Source of the DNA: Polaromonas sp. AER18D-145
GTDB taxonomy: Bacteria; Pseudomonadota; Gammaproteobacteria; Burkholderiales; Burkholderiaceae_C
Length of the DNA stretch: 34,697 nucleotides
Assembly (NCBI RefSeq): GCF_002379095.1
Contig: NZ_NBZV01000049.1
Coordinates: 1-34,697, forward strand
Reading direction: 5' to 3'
Shown here: one piece after another, positions 15,669 through 24,600 of the stretch
Numbering within the stretch: position 1 is the stretch's first letter
Layout of the letters: every line of letters starts with the position of its first letter
Program-made: the position numbers and the translations under genes
The notes under the pieces: model-generated
The model's database searches: none
Told to the model about the DNA's origin: nothing
Seen by the model: only the letters and a program-made list of their open reading frames with translations

Positions 15669-16371
15669 AATTCAATCCTCCGCCGGGTCTTCCGATGCCC
15701 CGCCGGTCCAAGACGCGAGCCGGCCCGGCCGCTCACGCTGCGCGACCTGCGGGCGCCCGCAGCCCGCCTGTCTGTGCGCCTGGATCACGCCGGTGGCGCA
15801 CGAGGTCGAGGTGCTGATCCTGCAGCACCCGCTGGAGGTCCATCACCCCAAGGGCAGCGCGCGGCTGCTGCACCTGAGCCTGCCGCGCAGCCGCCTGGTG
15901 ACGGGCGAGGTGTTTGCCGACGCGGCCCTGCTGGGGGCGCCGTTCGAAGCGCCCGGGGCTGTGGCGAACGCTCCCCGGCACAACCTTCTTTTGTACCCGG
16001 ACATGCCGCAGGATCATGCCTTGGGTGTGCCGGCCCCGCCCGCCGTGCCGACCAGGTGGCTGCGCGAACCGGCCAGGCTGCGCCTGATCGTGCTCGACGG
16101 CACCTGGCGCAAGAGCCGCAAGATGCTTTACCTCAGCCCGCCGCTGCAGGCGCTGCCGCGCCTGTCGCTGCAGGACCCCGCCGCTTCCAGCTACCGCATC
16201 CGCAAAGCGCACCGTCCCGACCAGCTGTCGACGCTGGAGGCGACCTGTGCAGCGCTGGCCCGGCTGGAGGGCGGTGCGGACAGGTTTCAACCCTTGCTGG
16301 CGGCCTTTGACGGCTTTGTGAGGCAGCAGATGGGCTGGTCAGGGCAAGTTCCTAGTCGCCCAGGTCGATAA
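15634..16371 (+). CDS. DTW-domain tRNA-uridine acp-transferase
   Basis: A 245-residue DTW-domain protein. The family (TapT/DTWD) transfers a 3-amino-3-carboxypropyl group from SAM to uridine in tRNA (acp3U47). Visible: the N-terminal cysteine cluster CATCGRPQPACLC (probable metal site), the conserved VLILQHPLEVHHPKGSARLL, NLLLYPD, and the DTW region LIVLDGTWRKSRKML followed by YRIRKAH.PDQLSTLEA. The first about 33 residues have no counterpart in typical members and are partly encoded by repeat copy c, so the true start may be a downstream codon or the repeat may have supplied a new ATG. The stop is close to the convergent ABC ATPase gene (16352), and the two overlap by 20 bp at their 3' ends. 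Confidence 0.85.
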   Translation: MQRAPAAIDLIVIQSSAGSSDAPPVQDASRPGRSRCATCGRPQPACLCAWITPVAHEVEVLILQHPLEVHHPKGSARLLHLSLPRSRLVTGEVFADAALLGAPFEAPGAVANAPRHNLLLYPDMPQDHALGVPAPPAVPTRWLREPARLRLIVLDGTWRKSRKMLYLSPPLQALPRLSLQDPAASSYRIRKAHRPDQLSTLEATCAALARLEGGADRFQPLLAAFDGFVRQQMGWSGQVPSRPGR

Positions 16372-16987
16372 CACCCGCCAGCCGCACACTGGCCGGGGCC
16401 GCATAGTCCGCCACCACGAAGGCGCGTGTCGGATGGGCGGCGGCGTCTTGCAGCAGCGCCAGAACAAAACGAATCGACGCCTTGTCCAGCGCGGCAAACG
16501 GCATGTCCAGCAGAGTGAGCGCCGCACCCGAGGCAAACGCCGCCGCCAGCCAGACCTTGCGCTTCGAGCCGGTAGACAGCATGAAAAGCTGCTTGTTCAG
16601 CTCCGGCGCCAGCGCCAGTCCGTCTACACATTGGGCCAGCACACCATCGTCAAAGCCGGCACAAGCATGGCGCTGCACATCGAAGTAGTGCCCGGGCGTC
16701 ATCGGGTCAAACGCCTCCGTGCGTGGTTCCGTCCAGAACACCTGCTGGCGATACTCTTTCGCGTGGGATTGCAGGGTGATTCCGTTGATGCTCAATTCGC
16801 CGGCATCGGCCGCCAGTTCCCCTGCCAGCAGGCGCAGCAGCGTCGTCTTGCCACGTCCGTCACCACCGACAACCAGCGTGACGCCGGGCGACAGCGAAGC
16901 CGACCAGTCCGAAAACAGCGTGCGTTCAGGGTAGCGAAAGCCCAGGCCTTTGACTTCAAGAATGGCGGTGGAGGTGGCGGTGTTCAT
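16352..16987 (-). CDS. ABC-type ATPase subunit, degenerate Walker B
   Basis: A 211-residue ATP-binding cassette protein. Walker A is GGDGRGKTTLLRLLAGEL, the signature region is LSTGSKRKVWLAAAFASG (instead of LSGGQ), and Walker B is ALTLLDMPFAALDKAS, where the usual catalytic Glu after Asp is Met (codon ATG). The usual switch His is absent: the final strand reads AFVVADYAAP. It looks competent to bind nucleotide but poor at hydrolysis. ATG 16987 starts the domain (MNTATSTAILEVKGLGFRYP); the open frame back to 17209 runs through repeat sequence. No membrane partner is adjacent. It most resembles small single-domain ATPases such as CcmA-type exporters or orphan cytosolic ABC proteins; the function is unknown. 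Confidence 0.78.
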   Translation of the reverse strand: MNTATSTAILEVKGLGFRYPERTLFSDWSASLSPGVTLVVGGDGRGKTTLLRLLAGELAADAGELSINGITLQSHAKEYRQQVFWTEPRTEAFDPMTPGHYFDVQRHACAGFDDGVLAQCVDGLALAPELNKQLFMLSTGSKRKVWLAAAFASGAALTLLDMPFAALDKASIRFVLALLQDAAAHPTRAFVVADYAAPASVRLAGVIDLGD

Positions 16988-17068
16988 GCCGGTATTGGAC
17001 ACGAGTCGTGGAACGCATCTGGTTCCTGCCGGGGCCGGGCTGCTGTGGAGCGGTGCCAAGCCATCGTT

Positions 17069-17129
17069 GCTACTAATTTTATAGCTGGTAGCGCTTATAC
17101 GGCGTGGGCAAGCCGCCGATTTGATGCAT
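17069..17129 (+). repeat. 61-nt dispersed repeat, copy d
   Basis: The core is GCTACTAATTTTATAGC (17069-17085), with GGGC at the fixed offset and the tail GATTTGATGCAT ending at 17129. Intergenic. Confidence 0.8.
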
Positions 17130-17176
17130 GAATTACCGTGTTTTTTGTCGCGACAGGCCGGCTTGCTGCACTGTTC

Positions 17177-17237
17177 ATGCATGAAAACGTGCGTTGGCCC
17201 TTTCAACACGGGAACGAACAGCTATTGAATGAATAGC
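17177..17237 (-). repeat. 61-nt dispersed repeat, copy e
   Basis: The minus-strand core is GCTATTCATTCAATAGC (17237-17221), with GGGC at the fixed offset and the tail GTTTTCATGCAT. It faces copy d tail to tail. Confidence 0.8.
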
Positions 17238-17325
17238 GAATCTGGCGGCCAACGGATCCAGCAGGCGAGCATGGTCAGGGACGCCGCGACATTGGCTTTG
17301 CCAAACCGCGCCTGCCGGCAGCCAC

Positions 17326-18438
17326 CTAAAGATCCAGCTCCACCCAAAGCGCAGCATGATCCGAGGCCGCCTCATCGGCATTGCTCACTTCCGGAAAGTG
17401 CTCCCACAACGTGCCATTCACCCCACCCCACATGCCACGGCGCTCAATACCGGCGGCGGTGACGCAGGCGTACAGGTCGGGCGAGAGAAGGATGTAGTCC
17501 AGCTTGGCGGAAGGACCGCAGTTGCCGTGGGTGCCTTCGCGGCCGCCGCTTTCATATTTCGGGTGCGAAGCGATGTCCTGGAGGCTGGAGTTTTGCCGCA
17601 GCAGGGGCGCCAGCGGGTCATTGGCCGGAATCTCGTTGAGGTCACCCACCACGGCAACCAGTGTTTCGCCGGCGGCCAGGTGGGCGTCATACAGGGTGCG
17701 GATGCGCTTGGCCTGGCGTTTGCGTTTGGCGTCGTTGGAGGCCTGGCTGCCATAACCCTTGCTTTTGAGGTGGTTGACCATCACCCAGAGCCGCTTGTTG
17801 CCGGGCAGGCGGATCTCGTATTCGGCGCAATCGCGGCTGAAGATGGTGCCGCTGGCGTCGGTGTCGTCCACATGCGAGCGAATGGACACGATGGGGTATT
17901 TTTGCCGGGTCAGCAGACCCACATCGATACCGCGGTCGTCATTGCCGTCCACCAGCATGACGTGCTGAAACGGTTTGGCGTCCACTTCGGGCAGCAACTG
18001 CTGGTTGAACAGCCGCAGGGTGGTGCGGTCTTCCGCTTCGATCACGGCCTGCACGTCGGCATCGACTGCGCCCAGCACCCTGGCGGTGTTCAAGGTGGCG
18101 GCTTCGTTGACCGGCTCGGTCTTGAGCTCGACCCAGCCGACCCAGCTTTTCCTGCCGGTGGCCACGATCTCGGCGTCGCCGACGCGCGGCCGCTTGATGA
18201 GCTGACCGCGAATCTTTCGCAGCAGCAGCAGCGGCCCTTCGTCACTTTTGAGCAGCCCGTGATTTTCAAACAGCTTGAGCATGCGTGCCTTGTCGGCTGC
18301 GCTGTAGCGGGCTTTTCCAAACAGCGTGTTGAGCTCTTTGTGCGCTTCAAGTGCGGGTCTTCCTTCAGCCCAATTGGCACCATTGAGGGCCTTGGCGCGG
18401 TCAAACATGTTTTCGACATTGAAGGTGGCAAGCCGCAT
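17326..18438 (-). CDS. Endonuclease/exonuclease/phosphatase family protein
   Basis: A 370-residue protein of the metal-dependent EEP (exonuclease III/DNase I-like) superfamily. Hallmarks run in order: RLATFNVENMF (residues 2-12, metal site region), VQAVIEAED (catalytic Glu), LWVMVNHLKSKGYGS (catalytic His region), VVGDLNEIP (the GDxN motif) and ASDHAALWVEL (SDH motif at the C-terminus). No signal peptide is seen. AGGAGA lies 5 nt upstream of ATG 18438, deciding this start over a longer open frame to 18534. Upstream of that site lies a tandem 8-bp repeat. The substrate (DNA, RNA, phospholipid or inositol phosphate) cannot be told from the sequence. Confidence 0.87.
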   Translation of the reverse strand: MRLATFNVENMFDRAKALNGANWAEGRPALEAHKELNTLFGKARYSAADKARMLKLFENHGLLKSDEGPLLLLRKIRGQLIKRPRVGDAEIVATGRKSWVGWVELKTEPVNEAATLNTARVLGAVDADVQAVIEAEDRTTLRLFNQQLLPEVDAKPFQHVMLVDGNDDRGIDVGLLTRQKYPIVSIRSHVDDTDASGTIFSRDCAEYEIRLPGNKRLWVMVNHLKSKGYGSQASNDAKRKRQAKRIRTLYDAHLAAGETLVAVVGDLNEIPANDPLAPLLRQNSSLQDIASHPKYESGGREGTHGNCGPSAKLDYILLSPDLYACVTAAGIERRGMWGGVNGTLWEHFPEVSNADEAASDHAALWVELDL

Positions 18439-18456
18439 GATCTTCTCCTGCGTAAT

Positions 18457-18480
18457 AACCAGCGAACCAGCGAACCAGCG
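18457..18480 (+). repeat. Tandem 8-bp repeat in 5' leader
   Basis: AACCAGCG occurs three times head to tail (18457-18464, 18465-18472, 18473-18480), ending 19 nt before the start codon of the EEP gene on the minus strand. In that transcript it reads CGCTGGTT three times, just ahead of the AGGAGA ribosome site. Copy-number change would alter leader length or promoter spacing. Confidence 0.75.
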
Positions 18481-18589
18481 TTTCGCTATCAGCCGTGCGT
18501 CATGTGACAACACGGAGTCCTCCTGAGAGTGCACCCTTCACTGTAGCCGGAGGTCCATCAGGCCAGGCCGGCTCAGGCAGCTCATTTTT

Positions 18590-18650
18590 ATGCATGAAAA
18601 ATGCCTTCAGCCCTTATAGGTTATGCGCAAAAAGCTACTGAATCAATAGC
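18590..18650 (-). repeat. 61-nt dispersed repeat, copy f
   Basis: The minus-strand core GCTATTGATTCAGTAGC (18650-18634) is identical to copy a in dinB. GGGCT follows at the fixed offset and the tail is ATTTTTCATGCAT. It lies just beyond the stop of the glucan synthase gene (18661). Confidence 0.85.
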
Positions 18651-18660
18651 ATCTTTTGCG

Positions 18661-21600
18661 TCACGACACAGCCAGCACCAGCAGGCTGGCCTGCATCGGC
18701 AGTTCCGCCAGCCGCACCACCTCGCCCGGCGCCAGCACCCGGTCCGGCTTGAAGCTTTCTTCCTGCGCCACATCGGCGCGCTGCCAGCGCAAGGTCACCA
18801 CGCGTCCATCAAGACGCAGGATGATCTCAAACGTTGGCCAGTGCGCGGGCACACGCGGCGTCAGGGACAGCTCGCCCTGGCGAACGGTCAAGCCCAGTAG
18901 GGTTTCCAGCGCAGCGCGGTGCAGCCAGGCGGCCGAGCCGGTGTACCAGCTCCAGCCGCCGCGCCCGACGTAGGGCGGTGCGCTGTAGATGTCGCCGGCC
19001 AGCACATAAGGTTCAATTTCATAGGCCGGGCCACGCACCGGGTGGGCGCTGCGGTGCGCCGGGCTCAGGGCTTCGAAGCTGCGCCAGGCGGCTTCGGTGT
19101 CGCCGCTCAGGGCCTGCGCCATCATGGCCCAGACCCCGGCGTGGGAATACTGGCCGCCGTTTTCGCGCACGCCGGGCGGGTAGGCCTGGATATAACCCGG
19201 GTTGTTGGCGGCGTGTTGCAGCGGCGGGTCCAGCAGGCGCAACAGGCCGGCGTCCTGGTCGATCAGCTGCTGCTTGAGGGCCAGCATGGCCGGCACGGTG
19301 AACGCCTCGGTGGAGGCGCCGGACAGCACGGACCAGGCCTGCGCGATCAGGTCGATGCGGCATTCGCTGTTGGCGCTGGAGCCGAGCGGCGCGCCGTTGT
19401 CAAAAAACGCGCGGCGGAACCAGGCGCCGTCCCAGCCGGCGTCGTGCAGCGCGGCGATCCAGCCTTGCCGCGCGTGCAGCCATTTGTCGGCGCGTGCGGT
19501 CTCGCCCCTGGCTTTTGCCAGCGGGGCAAAGTCCTGGGCCACGCGGCACAGGAACCAGCCCAGCCAGACGGACTCGCCCTTGCCCTCATGGCCGACACGG
19601 TTCATGCCGTCGTTCCAGTCGCCGGTGCCCATCAGCGGCAGGCCGTGTATGCCCACGGCCAGGCTGCGATCCAGGGTTCGGGCGCAGTGTTCGTAGACGC
19701 TGGCCGACTGCGTGCTGGTTTGCGGCGGGTAGTAGGCGTCTTCGGCGCCGTCGGGGATGGGCGGTCCGTCGATAAAGGCCACGGATTCATCGAGCAGGGC
19801 CAGGTCGCCCGTGATGTCGATGTAGTGCGCACAGGCATGGGGCAGCCAGAGCAGGTCGTCGGAAAAGTGCGTGCGCACGCCTTCGCCGCCGGGCGCGTGC
19901 CACCAGTGCTGCACATCACCTTCGGGGAACTGGCGCGAGGCATTGAGAACGATCTGCGCACGCAACCGCGCCGGGTCGGCCAGGCCCAGGGCCATGGCGT
20001 CCTGCAACTGGTCGCGAAAACCGAACGCGCCGCCGGCCTGGTAGAAGCCGGCCTTGGACCACAGCCGGCAGACCACGGTCTGGTAGATCAGCCAGCGGTT
20101 GACCAGCGCGTCGAACAGCGGGTCGGGTGTGCGGACCTGCACCTTGTCCAGCAGTTGCGACCACCAGGACTGCACCTCCTGCAGGGCCTGGCCGGTGTCC
20201 CGCTGCGCCCACTGCCTGGCCATCTGCTCGGCGCCGGCCCCGTCGGCCGCGTGACCGAGGATGAAGCTGAACGTCAGGTCGGCGTTGCCCGCCAGCGTGA
20301 ACTCGCTGGCGAGGGCTGCGCACGGGTCGACGGCGCCGCCGCTGCGCCGGCCCAGGCTGGCGGGCAGCACCAGCTGGCCCCGCGTGTCGAAAAATTCGCC
20401 GCGGTCGCAGGTCCATTGCGTGCCGCCGGCCGCACCCGACAGCGCCAGGAAGGCGGTGCTGCCGCCAAAGCCGTCGCGGCATTCACGCTGCTGGGCAAAC
20501 ACGGCCACCCGTTCGGCGCCGTTCCAGGTGTGAAGCGTGCGCCGGTTGCCCCTGGCTTCACCCATCTGCCACTCGACCATGGCGACGGCGCGCAGCCGCC
20601 GCCTGGCGCCGCCTTCCTCCAGCCGCACGCGCACCTGGACCACCTTGACGGCTTCGTGCAGGTCGGCAAAAAACGTGGTCTCCAGCTGCAGGCCGGCATG
20701 CCGGCCCTCAAACACCGAATAACCCTGGCCATGGCGCACGCGCCAGCTGCTCTCGGGTGCGGCCAGCAGCGAGGGCGCCAGCGCAAACACCTCGCCGCTG
20801 TCCAGGTCCTGCAGCAGCCAGTGCTCAAACGCCGGGTCGCGCACCGGGTCGTTCGACCAGGGGGTGATCTGGTGCAGGCGGCTGTTGCCGGCCCAGGTGT
20901 AGCCGCTGCCGGTTTCAGACACCTGAAAACCAAAGGACGGGTTGCCAATGACATTGACCCAGGGCCTGGGCAGGCGCTGGCCGCCTGCCAGCTCGAACCG
21001 GTACTCGCCGCTGGCGGCATCGAAGCCGCCCGGTGCAGTAGTCGCGGTCACCGTCGCGGAAGGCGCGTGGCCGGCCAGTGCCGTTCGAGCCACAGCGCCA
21101 GCGCGCTTCGGCAACCAGTTGTCGCGCAGGGCCGCGACCTGCATTTCCAGCGGCCGCCCGTCGGCGTTGAGTACCACCCGCGCCAGCCCGGTCAGCGCAC
21201 TTTTTTCGCCGATGGACATTTCCTGCTCGCGCAGCAGGAAAAAACCCGCCGCCGCCGATGCGGCTTCATCGCGCGGGAAGCTGTGCTGTACCGCCTGCGT
21301 GAGGCGATCGCGCAGCGCCAGGATGTCGCGCTGCAGCGGCATGAGGTAAGAGTTGACCTCGCTGTTGACCACCACCACGTCGACCGCCAACCCGCCGAAG
21401 GCCCACCAGGGCTGGGCGCGCAGCAGCGCATGCACCAGCGGCAGGCCGTTGGGTGAGTGGATGCGCAGCAACACGATGGGCTTGTCGCCGGACAGGCCGA
21501 AGCGCCAGAGCTGGCGCTGGTCCAGCGGCGTGCGTTCAGCCAGCCGGGCAACGCTGTACATCAGCGCCGTGCTCATGTCCTGCAGCGCCAGGTTTTCCTC

Positions 21601-24600
21601 CGGGGTCAGCGCCAGGTCGCGCAGCCGCACCTGGGCCAGTGTCGCGGCCATGCGGGTCGCACGCTCCACATGCATGGGCTGCAGGTATTTGTCGATGCGG
21701 GGCACCAGCTCGTCCGCCGTCTCGGCGACCGTCGTGGCAAAACTCAGCCTGGCCAGGGCGCCCGGTGCCAGCCGCAGTGTCACGCGCAGGCTGGCCACCG
21801 GGTCCAGGCCGTTGACGGGCTGGCCATGCGCATCAAACGGCTGGTCGCCCAGAGCGGGCTGGTGCACCGGGTGGTGGCGTCCTGCGAACACGCGGCGGTC
21901 GGCCATACACGCCACCGAGATCAGGTCGGCCTCCGCCTCGGCCAGAAAATGCGCCACCGCCATTTGCGGGTCACCGTGCAGGCGCGGCCGGCGCGTGAGC
22001 ATGAGGGCGCGCCACTGCGGTTCCCAGCGAGTCTGCACAAACAGGCCGGAAAACGCCGGGTGTGCTTCATCGGCGCGCGGGTCGGCCAGCACTGCCTCAA
22101 AGCAGGACACCAGCTCCAGCACCTGCTCGGTGCGTCCCGTGTTGAGCAGCGTCACGGTGCGCAACTCGGTGTCGTCCTCGGGGCTGACCAGCACGGTCAG
22201 GGTGGTGCTCAGGTCCCCGCCCTGCGCGTCGAACTGCACCCGGTCGGCCATGAAGCGCGCCTGGTAGTGCCAGCCCGTGCCCGGCGCCGGCCGCGCCGTG
22301 AGCGAGCTGACGCTGGGTTCACCGGCCTGGTCGGGGTGGACCAGGTAGAAAAAGCTGCCGTAGCCGTCACGCAGCAGGTCATCGCGCCAGCGCGTGATGT
22401 TGCGGCCGCGCCAGCGGCTCAGCCCGGCGCCGTTGGCACGCAGGGCAACGTTGTAGCGTCCGTTGGACAGCAGGTGGGTGGGCTTCCAGCCGCTGCCCAG
22501 CGGGTTCAGCTCGCGTGACTGGAACACCGGCTCCGGGAGGTAGCCGCCGGGCTCCGGCGGCAGGCGCGGGTCGGCACTGCGGACGATCTGGCGTGGCGTG
22601 TTTTCATGCAGCAGGCTCTCATGCGCCCGCACCAGCGGGTCGCCGCAGAACCAGCGCCGCGGTGCGTTGGTGCACAGCACGTTGCACAGCGCCACCAGCG
22701 CCATGCCCTGGTGGTGCGCCATGAAGGCTTCAACAATGCTGAACGCCTCGGTGCCCGATTTTTCCGGCTGGCGTGCGACGGTGAAGTCCAGGGCTTCATA
22801 AAACCCCAGCTCGCCGCGTGCGCCCAGTTTTTCCAGGCGCTGCAGGTTGCGCACGGCGCCGCGCGCATCGAACAGTGTGGCCAGCAGGGTGGCGTAAGGC
22901 GCAATAACGCGGTCAGTGTGCGGCGTGCGCCGCAGCGCCAGCCGTGGGACACCGAAAGGGGAGTACTGGAAGGCCAGCGAATGGTCCTGCGCGAAATAGC
23001 CGGACTCCGATACGCCCCACGGGAGCTGCTGCGCGGCACCGTAGGCGCGCTGTTCGGCCGCCGCCGCATGGGCCGCCGTGTGCAGCAGGCCGTGACCGGG
23101 CTCGGACATCAGCAGCGAGGGCATCAGGTATTCGAACATCGAGCCCGACCAGGACTTCAGGCCCGGCACCACGCCCACCGACAGGAAGGGCCGGCCGAGG
23201 GCGGCCCAGTGGCGCCGCGGAACGTCGCCCTTGGCAATCGCCAGAAAGCTGGTCAGCCGGGACTCGGAGGCCAGCAGGTCGTAGTAACTCGCATCGAGTG
23301 CATGTTCGTGCACGCGCAGGCCGATATGAAACAGGTGGCGCTTGGCGTCGTACAGGCCGCGAAAGTCCATGGCCGCGTACAGGGCCTGGCAGCGCGCCGC
23401 CAGCTGCAGCAGGCTGGCCTGCGCCGGCTTGCCGTCGGCTCCGCTTTGCGCCAGGCCGGTGCAGGCCTGCGCGACGGCCAGCAACAGGCCGGCCAGGTTG
23501 CCGCTGTCGACAACCGACACATAGGCCGGCTGCAGCACCTCCAGCGTTCGCGTGTTGTACCAGTTGAGCAGGTGGCCATCGTGCCGGGGCAGGCGGTCTA
23601 TGCTGTCGAGCGAGGCTTGCAGCCGGCCGATGACTTCATTTGTGCTGATCCAGCCGAACTCGCGTGCGCAGCAGATGGCCAGCAGGTACAGGCCGATGTT
23701 GGTCGGCGAGGTGCGATGCGCCAGCGTGGGCTCGGGCACCAGCTGCAGGTTGTCCGGCGGCAGGTGGTTGTCTTCGGCGCCGACCGATTGCTCGAAAAAG
23801 CGCCAGGTGTCGCGCGCCAGCGTGTGCAGGTATGCCCGTTCCTCGTCCCGCAGGCGGTGCGCGGGATCCGGCGGGCGCGGCTTGCTGGCCCACCAAGCGG
23901 CCAGCGGCGACGCCGCCCAGAGCAGGAACAGCGCGGTGCCGGCGGCGGGGTGAGGGCTCCACAACGCGGCGACCGCCAGCGCCGCGCACAGCAGCGACAC
24001 CGGCGCATGCTGGCGCACGAAGGCGGAAAGCTCGTGGCGTGCGGCGGCCTTGGCCTGGGCGGCGGTGCTCCACTCGAGCAGTCCGCGGCGGCTCACGCGC
24101 ATGCGCCAGGCAGAGCGCACGATGGCGTCGAGCAGCAGGGTGGCCTGCACCGGCAACTGGCTGAACTGCCAGGCGGCGCCGCCCAGCGCCCGCAACATCT
24201 CGCTGCGGCCCACATGGAAAAAATGGCGCCAGGCGATGCCGCGGCGTGTCGGCACCAGGCCGGCCAGCGCGCCTAGCAGGGGCCCGGCCAGCAAGGCCGC
24301 GAAGATGACGAGCAGCGCAGTGGCCAGCGGCATGGCCGCAGTGAAAACGACGCAGATGAGCAGGCCGACGGTGGCAGGGATCACCAGCGAGCGGCGCAAG
24401 TTGTCGGTCATTTTCCACAGGCCCAGTGCATCGATGCCATAGTGCCTGGCGCGCGCCATGAAGGGCAGCAACTGCCAGTCGCCGCGGGTCCAGCGGTGAA
24501 TGCGCGAGGCGGCCACGCCCGCATGGTGGGGTTGCTCTTCGACCAGCACCACGTCGCTGACAAAGCCGCAGCGCGCGATGTTGCCTTCGAGCAGGTCGTG

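Larger units (their letters stand above)
16988..17325. other. Repeat-filled intergenic region
   Basis: This 338-bp gap has no convincing gene. It contains two copies of the 61-nt repeat in tail-to-tail orientation (17069-17129 plus, 17177-17237 minus), which together make an imperfect inverted structure of about 170 bp. The remainder shows no terminator or promoter that I can defend. Confidence 0.7.

Noticed and set aside
18919..21456. 845-codon plus-strand ORF inside the glucan synthase gene
   Set aside because: Antisense shadow; the minus-strand frame carries GH94 and GT motifs throughout.
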